Positions 1 through 4,848 of a stretch of 5,015 bases of DNA are shown here, in pieces. The notes beneath the pieces were generated by a model that was not told the DNA's origin, did not search any database, and saw only the letters and a program-made list of their open reading frames with translations. The stretch's first letter is position 1. The number at the start of each line of letters is the position of its first letter. Origin of the DNA: CAIKKG01 sp037444725 (GTDB lineage: Bacteria > Patescibacteriota > Minisyncoccia > UBA6257 > GWB1-50-10). The translations under genes were made by a program, and so were the position numbers. The stretch spans positions 1 through 5,015 of the forward strand of contig JBBILW010000033.1 in NCBI GenBank assembly GCA_037444725.1. Direction: 5' to 3'.

Positions 1-228
1 CCGGACCCTCGACCTTCAACTCCGTCGTGCGTTTATTGCAAAATGGCTAAGACCTATTTCGACCAGAAAAGTGTGAAATATGTCGAAAAGGACGTAATGG
101 CCGATGAAGTGGCGCGCACGGAAATGATTCAAAAGACCGGACAGCTCGGAGTCCCCGTACTCGATATCGGCGGGAAGATTATTATCGGTTTCGATAAGAC
201 TTCCATCAACGAAGCACTCGGCATATAG
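1..228 (+). CDS. Glutaredoxin-like (YruB/NrdH-type) protein, 5' end missing
   Basis: This is the C-terminal part of a small thioredoxin-fold protein. Frame 1 is open from the first base and ends at TAG 226-228. The redox motif STPSCVYCKMAK puts the two active-site cysteines at bases 28-30 and 37-39 (CxxC). The cis-proline signature GVPVLDIGG and the closing IIIGFDKTSINEALG are typical of glutaredoxin-family proteins of about 75-85 residues. Such proteins reduce disulfides or glutathione mixed disulfides in the cytoplasm; the physiological partner is unknown here. The first ATG in the window (43) lies after the CxxC motif, so it cannot be the true start. The start and first beta strand lie upstream of the window. 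The five residues encoded by bases 1-15 (PDPRP) do not resemble the expected hydrophobic strand and may be contig-end error. A hairpin follows 12 nt after the stop, suggesting this gene closes its own transcription unit. Confidence 0.88.
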   Translation, partial: PDPRPSTPSCVYCKMAKTYFDQKSVKYVEKDVMADEVARTEMIQKTGQLGVPVLDIGGKIIIGFDKTSINEALGI

Positions 229-240
229 CATAAAAACATG

Positions 241-265
241 AACGTCCCGCAAGTAGCGGGACGTT
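241..265 (+). terminator. Probable intrinsic terminator after the glutaredoxin gene
   Basis: A perfect 10-bp inverted repeat AACGTCCCGC / GCGGGACGTT surrounds the 5-nt loop AAGTA, 12 nt after the glutaredoxin stop. The plus-strand tail is only moderately T-rich (GTTGTAGTATT, with the stem itself ending in TT), so termination strength is uncertain. On the other strand an A-run at 232-236 gives a better U-tract, but no minus-strand gene is seen here to use it. Confidence 0.6.
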
Positions 266-276
266 GTGCGTTGTAG

Positions 277-282
277 TATTCT
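277..282 (+). promoter_or_regulatory. Possible -10 element of a leaderless rsmE promoter
   Basis: TATTCT (4 of 6 matches to TATAAT) sits 7 nt before the rsmE ATG at 290. The hairpin at 241-265 separates rsmE from the upstream gene, so a promoter is expected nearby. No -35 box is visible and no ribosome binding site fits between here and the ATG. This is the weakest of the four similar start arrangements in the window; TAGTAT at 274-279 is an alternative -10. Confidence 0.3.
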
Positions 283-289
283 AAAAAAC

Positions 290-1003
290 ATGAGATTGCA
301 CCGATTTATCGGCGATTACGACATCACTAAAAAGCTTATTCGCGTCGAAGATGCGGATTTTTTGAACCAGACGGTCAATGTGCTGCGTATGGCGGTCGGC
401 GATGAGCTTATCATTGTCGAGCGCGGCGTGGGCGAGGCGCGTGGGAGAATTACCGCCATAAACGACGAATTCGTGGATGTGGAAGTACTCGAGCGTTTTC
501 CGGCAGCGAAAGAATCTATTCGCGCCATTACGCTCTACTGCTCAATTTTGAAACGCGAGAATTTCGAATTTGTGGTCCAGAAAGCAACGGAATCTGGAGT
601 GACGCGCATTGTACCGATTCTTGCCGCACGGACGGTGAAGTTAAATATCAATGAAGACAGATTGAAGAAGATTGCGAGCGAGGCAGCAGAACAGTCCGGT
701 CGCGTGACGGTTCCCGAAATAGCCCCAATGGTAACCCTTGCGGCGTCGCTGAAAGACGTGAAGGCACATTACGACGCGGTGGTACTTTTCGATGGTTCAG
801 GAACACAAATGCACGTATCGAAGTTCGCAATTGGTGCGCGCATTGCGATATATATCGGCCCCGAAGGCGGTTGGGAAGAAAGTGAAGTCGCCGATGCAGC
901 AGAGGCGGGCGTCGAAGTGTTGAATCTTGGTCCGCTTACCCTGCGTGCGGAAACCGCGGCGATTATCGGTACCTATCTCTTATGCCAACAGAAAAGCGAT
1001 TAG
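290..1003 (+). CDS. rsmE: 16S rRNA m3U1498 methyltransferase RsmE
   Basis: RsmE uses S-adenosylmethionine to methylate N3 of U1498 in 16S rRNA in the small subunit's decoding region. The 237-residue product begins MRLHRFIGDY, the usual RsmE N-terminus of the PUA-like RNA-binding domain. The SPOUT catalytic half carries VQKATESGVTRIVPI, EQSGR and then the two knot motifs: IGPEGGW (GPEGGW at residues 190-195) and LGPLTLRAETA (213-223). These form the SAM-binding trefoil knot. Family members are about 240 residues, so the protein is full length. I chose ATG 290 over GTG 266 because the longer form adds eight residues unlike the family and would start right at the edge of the terminator hairpin. 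No Shine-Dalgarno precedes the ATG. The gene is the first of three RNA-modification genes and overlaps trmH by 22 nt. Confidence 0.96.
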   Translation: MRLHRFIGDYDITKKLIRVEDADFLNQTVNVLRMAVGDELIIVERGVGEARGRITAINDEFVDVEVLERFPAAKESIRAITLYCSILKRENFEFVVQKATESGVTRIVPILAARTVKLNINEDRLKKIASEAAEQSGRVTVPEIAPMVTLAASLKDVKAHYDAVVLFDGSGTQMHVSKFAIGARIAIYIGPEGGWEESEVADAAEAGVEVLNLGPLTLRAETAAIIGTYLLCQQKSD

Positions 1004-1569
1004 CGCGCGTGAGAGAGGTTGCCTCACAGCGCCAAAAAGGCCTCATTGTCGTACTTGAGGACATTCATGACCCACACAATGCCGAGGCGGTTATTCGGAG
1101 TGCCGAGGCGTTTGGCGTCCAGCAAGTCTATTTCATTTTCAATAAAGAGGAGAGGTTCAATCCTCGTCGCGTGGGCAAGAAATCTTCGTCGTCGGGCAAT
1201 AAGTGGGTTGAGTTTGAATCATTTTCGACCGCAACTTCGTGCGTAAGGGCACTAAAGAAAAAGAGTTACACGGTTGTGGCAACCGCACTTTCTCCAAACG
1301 CGAAAGAAATCTATAAGGCGAAGCTCACGGGGAAAGCTATCGCGCTCGTATTCGGTAATGAGGCAAAGGGGATTTCCGATGAAATGAGGAATTTGGCGGA
1401 TGTGCTTATTACCATACCCATGCGTGGCATGGTGCAGAGTCTCAATCTCTCGGTTACTGCCGGCATCGTGCTCTACGAGGTAACGCGCACCCGCATGCGT
1501 TCAATGAAGCAATATTTGCTGAGTCAAAAAGAGGCTGGCGCACTTGCTAGACGCATGCATATTTCATGA
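982..1569 (+). CDS. trmH: tRNA (guanosine-18-2'-O)-methyltransferase TrmH, SpoU family
   Basis: TrmH is a SPOUT enzyme that 2'-O-methylates G18 in the tRNA D-loop using SAM. The 195 residues follow the E. coli TrmH pattern from the first residues (PTEKRLARVREV compares with the PTRYARICEM region). Motif 1 is DIHDPHNAEAVIRSAEAFGV, with Asn33 and the presumed catalytic Arg39. Motif 2 is VFGNEAKGIS, with Glu127. Motif 3 is IPMRGMVQSLNLSV, with Ser153 to Asn155. There is no N-terminal L30e-like domain as found in RlmB (23S Gm2251), which favours TrmH; other SpoU subfamilies remain possible. It is shorter at the C-terminus than E. coli TrmH (229 residues). The ATG lies inside the end of rsmE with no Shine-Dalgarno in front, so translation probably depends on ribosomes finishing rsmE. 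The TGA stop overlaps the truB ATG. Confidence 0.9.
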   Translation: MPTEKRLARVREVASQRQKGLIVVLEDIHDPHNAEAVIRSAEAFGVQQVYFIFNKEERFNPRRVGKKSSSSGNKWVEFESFSTATSCVRALKKKSYTVVATALSPNAKEIYKAKLTGKAIALVFGNEAKGISDEMRNLADVLITIPMRGMVQSLNLSVTAGIVLYEVTRTRMRSMKQYLLSQKEAGALARRMHIS

Positions 1570-2237
1570 ACAAAGACCTGAGGGGAATATTTGCGGTGTG
1601 GAAACCAAAAGGACCGAGCTCATACGACATTATCCGCGAACTGAAACACCGTGTGACGGAGAAGAAAATCGGCCACGCGGGCACTCTTGATCCCAAGGCA
1701 TCGGGAATTCTTGTGATTGCGGTAGGGCGTGAGGCGACGAAACGGATTGCGGAGGAGGTTTCAAAAGAAAAGGAATATGTGGCGTCGATACGCCTTGGGG
1801 CGGAAAGCTCAACCGATGACGCGGAAGGGATAAAACGCATAACGCACGGGGCGAAACATTCTGGCGTGAACGCGGTTAAGGAGGCACTCCTGAAATTCGA
1901 GGGAAACATTATGCAGGTGCCGCCCGTGTATAGCGCATTAAAGGTTCAGGGTAAGGCGGCGTATGCACGCACGCGTGCGGGAGAAAAGATAAAGCTCGAA
2001 GCGCGCCCTGTAGTAGTCAAGAAAATCGTGCTCCTTTCGTATCGCTGGCCATACCTGAAGGTCCGGGTAACAACGGTTCCAGGCGTCTATATACGCTCAT
2101 TAGCGCGCGATATTGGCAAAGAACTGGGGGTTGGCGGCTATCTTGCGGGATTGGAGCGCACGCGCGTCGGTGAGTTTACGAAAAAGAACGCGTTAAAGCT
2201 CGCTATTCGTTACAAGACGCCGAAGCGCAGGCAGTGA
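1566..2237 (+). CDS. truB: tRNA pseudouridine-55 synthase TruB, short form without PUA domain
   Basis: TruB isomerises U55 to pseudouridine in the T-loop of elongator tRNAs and also helps tRNA fold. The 223-residue product has KPKGPSSYDII near the N-terminus and the catalytic motif GHAGTLDPKASGIL, whose Asp42 is the nucleophile. The family motif PPVYSALKVQGK lies at residues 119-130 and GVYIRSLARDIG at 173-184, followed by the LERTRVGEF segment. It ends soon after the catalytic domain, whereas E. coli TruB (314 residues) carries a C-terminal PUA domain; that domain is absent and the protein ends in a basic tail (KTPKRRQ). The start ATG overlaps the trmH stop as ATGA (1566-1569), indicating translational coupling. 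No Shine-Dalgarno is visible. Its TGA stop (2235-2237) is also part of the predicted extended -10 promoter of the next gene. Confidence 0.95.
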   Translation: MNKDLRGIFAVWKPKGPSSYDIIRELKHRVTEKKIGHAGTLDPKASGILVIAVGREATKRIAEEVSKEKEYVASIRLGAESSTDDAEGIKRITHGAKHSGVNAVKEALLKFEGNIMQVPPVYSALKVQGKAAYARTRAGEKIKLEARPVVVKKIVLLSYRWPYLKVRVTTVPGVYIRSLARDIGKELGVGGYLAGLERTRVGEFTKKNALKLAIRYKTPKRRQ

Positions 2238-2243
2238 TATAAT
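2235..2243 (+). promoter_or_regulatory. Extended -10 promoter of the superoxide dismutase gene (predicted leaderless)
   Basis: TGATATAAT is a consensus TATAAT (2238-2243) with a TGn extension whose TGA is the truB stop codon. Six bases (GGACGT) separate it from ATG 2250. Transcription normally begins about 7 nt after the -10, which is the A of the ATG. No -35 box is seen at 16-18 bp spacing; extended -10 promoters often lack one. No ribosome binding site can fit in between. Confidence 0.65.
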
Positions 2244-2249
2244 GGACGT

Positions 2250-2882
2250 ATGCATACATTACCAAAACTCCCGTACTCTTATGACGCGTTGGAGCCGCAT
2301 CTCGACGCGAAAACATTGGAGATTCATCACGGGAAGCATCACGCGACGTACGTTGCAAAGTTAAACGAGGCGCTCGAAAAAGCGCCTGCAGCACTCCGCG
2401 AAAAGCCGGTTGAGGAACTTTTGCGTGACTTGTCGGCAGTGCCAAAGGAAATTCTTACCGCGGTGAAAAACCACGGCGGAGGACATGCGAGCCACTCGTT
2501 ATTCTGGAATTGCATGGCGCCGCAGAAGGGCGGAGAGCCAACGGGAGGATTTGCATTGAAAATCGATGAAGCGTTCGGCAATTTTTCTGCGTTTCGTGAA
2601 ATGTTCACGAAAGCGACGCTCGGCATCTTTGGCAGCGGCTGGGCGTGGCTCGTGGTAGACAAGGACGGCAAGATGTCCGTAATGGCGCTTCCGAATCAGG
2701 ACAATCCGCTTTCAGCGGGCTTCACTCCCATCTTGAATTGCGACGCCTGGGAGCACGCATATTATCTTAAGTTTCAAAATAGGAGGCCTGAATATGTTGA
2801 GGCGTGGTGGAACGTCGTAAACTGGGATGCGGTGAATGAAAACTACCGCGCGGCAATCAGAAGTCTCGCAAAGCAATACTAA
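2250..2882 (+). CDS. sodA: Superoxide dismutase, Fe/Mn family, probably Mn type
   Basis: This cytoplasmic enzyme converts superoxide to oxygen and hydrogen peroxide. The 210-residue product aligns over its full length with bacterial Mn/Fe SODs. The metal ligands are His26 (EIHHGKHH), His82 (GGHASHSLFW), Asp165 and His169 (CDAWEHAYYLKFQNRRP). Second-sphere Tyr34 and the dimer-bridging Glu168 and Tyr172 are present. Gly78 and Gln150 (PNQD) occupy the positions that are Gly77 and Gln146 in E. coli MnSOD and Gln69 and Ala141 in FeSOD, which points to manganese, though cambialistic use cannot be excluded. No signal peptide is present. It starts 12 nt after truB but probably has its own promoter, since a perfect extended -10 lies just before the ATG. 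A terminator hairpin shared with the convergent murA-like gene follows. Confidence 0.97.
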   Translation: MHTLPKLPYSYDALEPHLDAKTLEIHHGKHHATYVAKLNEALEKAPAALREKPVEELLRDLSAVPKEILTAVKNHGGGHASHSLFWNCMAPQKGGEPTGGFALKIDEAFGNFSAFREMFTKATLGIFGSGWAWLVVDKDGKMSVMALPNQDNPLSAGFTPILNCDAWEHAYYLKFQNRRPEYVEAWWNVVNWDAVNENYRAAIRSLAKQY

Positions 2883-2888
2883 AAACGC

Positions 2889-2914
2889 GGCGCCCCTCAA
2901 GAAGAGGGGCGTTG
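2889..2914. terminator. Bidirectional intrinsic terminator between sod and the murA-like gene
   Basis: CGCCCCTC (2891-2898) pairs with GAGGGGCG (2904-2911) around the loop AAGAA; G-U and C-G pairs extend the stem outward to 2888-2914. On the plus strand it is followed by TTGTTTAT. On the minus strand the A-run 2881-2885 becomes a U-tract. It lies between the convergent stops at 2882 and 2919, so it can serve both genes. Confidence 0.82.
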
Positions 2915-2918
2915 TTTA

Positions 2919-4214
2919 TCATTCAACGATATCGATTCGCGCACCAAGCTGCCGCAAACGTGAAGCAAGGTCTTCATATCCGCGATTGATGGAGTAGACG
3001 TTGCGGAGAAGCGATTTACCGGGAGCCGCGAGCATGGTGATAAGAATTATGGCGGCGGGGCGAAGTGCGGGCGGGCAGATAACTTCGGCGGCCTTGAAAT
3101 TGGTTGGGCCTGTTACAAACACGCGATGCGGATCGGCAAGAAGGAGATTTACGCCGAGCTTTGAGAGCTCAAGGTAATAGAGTGCACGATTTTCGTACAC
3201 CCAGTCATGAATGAGCGTCTGGCCTTTCGCGGCGGCAGCGACAGGAACAAAAAAGGGAAGGTTGTCGATGTTGAGACCGGGAAAGGGGCGTCCGTATATC
3301 TTTTCATGAAGCGCTTTGAGCGTTGAGGGGGCCGTCACGATATCAACGAGGTCAGTGTGGCCGTTCGCCGATTTGTAGCGCTTCGAAGCTTTGTATTTGA
3401 AGCCCATCTTTTCGAGTTTCAGGAGCTCAAGCTCGAGAAAGTCGATAGGGCAGCGCCGAATAGTGATGCGCGAGCGGGTCGTTGCGGCTATCGAGAGGAA
3501 AAGCATTGCTTCGATTGGGTCTTCGCTGAGCGCAAATGAAACGGGCTTATTCATCTTCCTCACACCCTGGATCGTGAGCGTGGTCGTGCCGATGCCCTCA
3601 ATTTTTACGCCAAAAAGCTCAAGGAAATGGCAGAGGTCCTGCACCATGTAATTCGCGGAGGCGAATTTAATTACGGTTTTGCCCGGAATCTTTGCGGCTG
3701 CCATAAGCACGTTCTCGGTTACTGTGTCGCCGGACTCGTACAATATGATTTCCGCGGGAGAAAGCTTCTTTGCGGACACGTCATAATGGTTCGCTTTAGT
3801 CACTATTCGCACGCCAAGCTTCTCGAGTGCGAATAAATGCGGCTGCACCGTGCGTGAACCGAGCTTGCATCCGCCGGTTTGGGGAATGTTGAACGTTGGG
3901 AAGAGATGGATAAGCGGTCCCATGAACATAACGATGCTCCGCGTCTTTGTTGCAGACTCTTCGTTGAGGTTATTTAGCGCAAGGTGCTTCGGAGGTGTGA
4001 TAATAAGGTTCGAATTCTTCCATTCTGCCTTCACGCCAATGCTCTCGAGTACCTCGATGATGCGGTATACCTCCTCGATTTTCGGCATATTGAGGAGCGT
4101 GGTCGTGTTTGAATTGAGAAGCGATGCGCAAAGAAGACCAACGGCGGAGTTTTTCGATGAATTGATGGCAATGGTGCCGGAAAGCGATTTTCCTCCTTCG
4201 ATGGCGAAATTCAT
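2919..4214 (-). CDS. Divergent MurA-like enolpyruvyl transferase (UDP-GlcNAc 1-carboxyvinyltransferase family)
   Basis: MurA transfers enolpyruvate from PEP to UDP-GlcNAc, the first committed step of peptidoglycan synthesis. The 431-residue product covers the whole EPSP-synthase/MurA fold. It begins MNFAIEGGKSLSG with Lys21-Asn22 (E. coli Lys22-Asn23). It retains Arg92 (Arg91), the catalytic Cys116 in GGCKLGSR (Cys115), Arg121 (Arg120), Asp317 (Asp305), Arg343 in ENR (Arg331), Arg385 (Arg371) and Arg411 in INRGYEDL (Arg397). Several substrate-pocket positions differ: RPVD becomes RTVQ, the SVGA loop becomes GDTV, FPTDMQ becomes LNIDNL and the DLRAS motif becomes ALRPA. It may be a MurA paralogue with altered specificity or simply a fast-evolving MurA; I leave the symbol empty for that reason. 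The ATG at 4214 matches the family start, and a TAAAAT box lies 6 nt upstream. The 3D-domain gene upstream on the same strand is separated from it by a strong terminator. Confidence 0.9.
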   Translation of the reverse strand: MNFAIEGGKSLSGTIAINSSKNSAVGLLCASLLNSNTTTLLNMPKIEEVYRIIEVLESIGVKAEWKNSNLIITPPKHLALNNLNEESATKTRSIVMFMGPLIHLFPTFNIPQTGGCKLGSRTVQPHLFALEKLGVRIVTKANHYDVSAKKLSPAEIILYESGDTVTENVLMAAAKIPGKTVIKFASANYMVQDLCHFLELFGVKIEGIGTTTLTIQGVRKMNKPVSFALSEDPIEAMLFLSIAATTRSRITIRRCPIDFLELELLKLEKMGFKYKASKRYKSANGHTDLVDIVTAPSTLKALHEKIYGRPFPGLNIDNLPFFVPVAAAAKGQTLIHDWVYENRALYYLELSKLGVNLLLADPHRVFVTGPTNFKAAEVICPPALRPAAIILITMLAAPGKSLLRNVYSINRGYEDLASRLRQLGARIDIVE

Positions 4215-4220
4215 ACAGCC

Positions 4221-4229
4221 ATTTTAACA
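4221..4229 (-). promoter_or_regulatory. Extended -10 promoter of the murA-like gene (predicted leaderless)
   Basis: On the minus strand TGT-TAAAAT (5 of 6 matches to TATAAT plus a TGn extension) is followed by six bases GGCTGT and then ATG 4214. The upstream gene's terminator ends at 4242, so the promoter must lie in or beside this 27-nt gap. No -35 box is seen. The predicted transcript starts at or next to the A of the start codon. An AGAGGTG at 4228-4234 is 13 nt from the ATG and would not be transcribed under this model. Confidence 0.55.
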
Positions 4230-4241
4230 CCTCTCAAAATA

Positions 4242-4271
4242 AAAAAGTACCGCCTTGTGGCGGTACTTTTT
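4242..4271 (-). terminator. Strong intrinsic terminator of the 3D-domain gene
   Basis: A perfect 13-bp stem, AAAAAGTACCGCC (4242-4254) with GGCGGTACTTTTT (4259-4271), closes on the loop TTGT. On the minus strand it begins 5 nt after the TAA stop of the 3D gene and ends in a run of six T residues followed by ATTTT. It insulates the murA-like gene from the 3D gene. The plus-strand T-run would also allow termination in that direction. Confidence 0.9.
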
Positions 4272-4276
4272 GCTTC

Positions 4277-4714
4277 TTAATTCAATACGACGACGTCGAG
4301 CTGGTTGATGCCGATGTCCATCGCTTCTTCTCGCGTAGGAACCCAGACATCAATGAAGTTCTTCTTGCGGGGGTGCATGCGGTCTTCCACCGTGAACACC
4401 TTGTTGCCGAAGAGCCTCGGAATCATGACCTTCGTGTGGAAGGGAAGCATGTTCGTGGCGACAATGCCGTCGCGTACGTCCGTGCCGAGTGCCGTCGTAA
4501 ACGGAGTGTCGTCCGTCTGGTCAGGAGTACTCGAGTATGCGGTTACCCACATTTTTCGAGTTTTCACCGTTTCTTCCGCTTTAGGTGCTGATGCCGCTTC
4601 CGCGACGTTCGCAATCGTTTCTTTGATGACCTGCTTGCCTCCGACTATCGGCACTTCCGAAGGAATCGGAAAGGTCAAAATGACCGCGCTGATAAGTATG
4701 GGTAGTAAGTTCAT
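4277..4714 (-). CDS. Exported or membrane-anchored 3D-domain protein, putative cell-wall hydrolase
   Basis: A small protein with an N-terminal hydrophobic segment (NLLPILISAVILTFPI) likely to be a signal peptide or anchor, then a linker rich in Ala, Glu and Lys, then a 3D (Asp-Asp-Asp) domain. The domain reads TAYSSTPDQTDDTPFTTALG, then DGIVATNMLPFHTKVMIP, then FTVEDRM and FIDVWV. The acidic residues of VEDRM and FIDVW match conserved domain positions. 3D domains share the double-psi beta-barrel fold of MltA-type lytic transglycosylases and Bacillus YuiC/YocH proteins, so a role in peptidoglycan turnover outside the membrane is plausible but inferred. Start choice is open: ATG 4714 (145 residues) has GAGGGG 13 nt upstream, whereas GTG 4735 (152 residues, beginning MRGFLLP) adds an Arg that would suit a signal-peptide n-region. 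It stands alone, with its own promoter upstream and a strong terminator after the stop. Confidence 0.85.
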   Translation of the reverse strand: MNLLPILISAVILTFPIPSEVPIVGGKQVIKETIANVAEAASAPKAEETVKTRKMWVTAYSSTPDQTDDTPFTTALGTDVRDGIVATNMLPFHTKVMIPRLFGNKVFTVEDRMHPRKKNFIDVWVPTREEAMDIGINQLDVVVLN

Positions 4715-4753
4715 TGGTAATAAAAAACCCCTCACCTAGGGATTTATGGTTCT

Positions 4754-4782
4754 ATCCTAGCATAGGTTTCGGGATTTGGCAA
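4754..4782 (-). promoter_or_regulatory. Sigma-70-type promoter of the 3D-domain gene
   Basis: On the minus strand TTGCCA (4777-4782) is separated by exactly 17 bp from TAGGAT (4754-4759), and TGC before the -10 supplies an extended -10. Transcription would start near 4747, giving a leader of about 33 nt to ATG 4714, or about 12 nt to GTG 4735. This is the only gene in the window predicted to have a conventional leader with a purine-rich GAGGGG in it. Confidence 0.6.
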
Positions 4783-4810
4783 GGGTTAGCGTCAAAAACC
4801 CTCATATTTA

Positions 4811-4842
4811 TTGAGTTATTTGAGGCTTTCTGATAGTATAAA
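4811..4842 (+). promoter_or_regulatory. Promoter of the pseudouridine synthase gene (predicted leaderless or near-leaderless)
   Basis: Two overlapping readings are possible. TATAAA (4837-4842) lies 6 nt before ATG 4849, the same spacing as at the sod gene. Alternatively TTGAGT (4811-4816), a 17-bp spacer and TAGTAT (4834-4839) with TGA in front form a complete extended promoter. Either way the transcript would start within about 3 nt of the start codon, with no Shine-Dalgarno possible. The promoter is back to back with that of the 3D gene; 28 bp separate the two -35 boxes. Confidence 0.55.
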
Positions 4843-4848
4843 AACCAC

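Noticed and set aside
266..289. GTG 266 as an upstream start of rsmE, adding MRCSILKN
   Set aside because: It begins at the base after the terminator hairpin, has no ribosome binding site, and the family N-terminus MRLHRF begins at ATG 290.
3391..4227. Several plus-strand open frames opposite the murA-like gene (for example 3850-4227)
   Set aside because: They are antisense shadows of a gene with strong family motifs; their translations show no recognisable domain.
3970..4230. Minus-strand 86-residue frame starting at GTG 4230, upstream of the murA-like ATG
   Set aside because: It overlaps the murA-like gene in another frame, its translation is rich in His and Arg with no known motif, and the MurA frame is certain.
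4305..4739. Plus-strand 144-residue frame opposite the 3D-domain gene
   Set aside because: The minus-strand frame carries clear 3D-domain motifs and has its own promoter and terminator; the plus frame is a shadow.
4756..4766. CCTA-GCA-TAGG inverted repeat as a repressor operator in the divergent promoter region
   Set aside because: It is only 4 bp per arm and coincides with the extended -10 of the 3D gene, so the symmetry may be a by-product of TGCTAGG. No regulator gene is nearby.
4794..4825. CCTCA...TGAGG inverted repeat as a terminator before the pseudouridine synthase gene
   Set aside because: Only five pairs with a 16-nt loop and no continuous T-run; no plus-strand gene upstream needs termination here.
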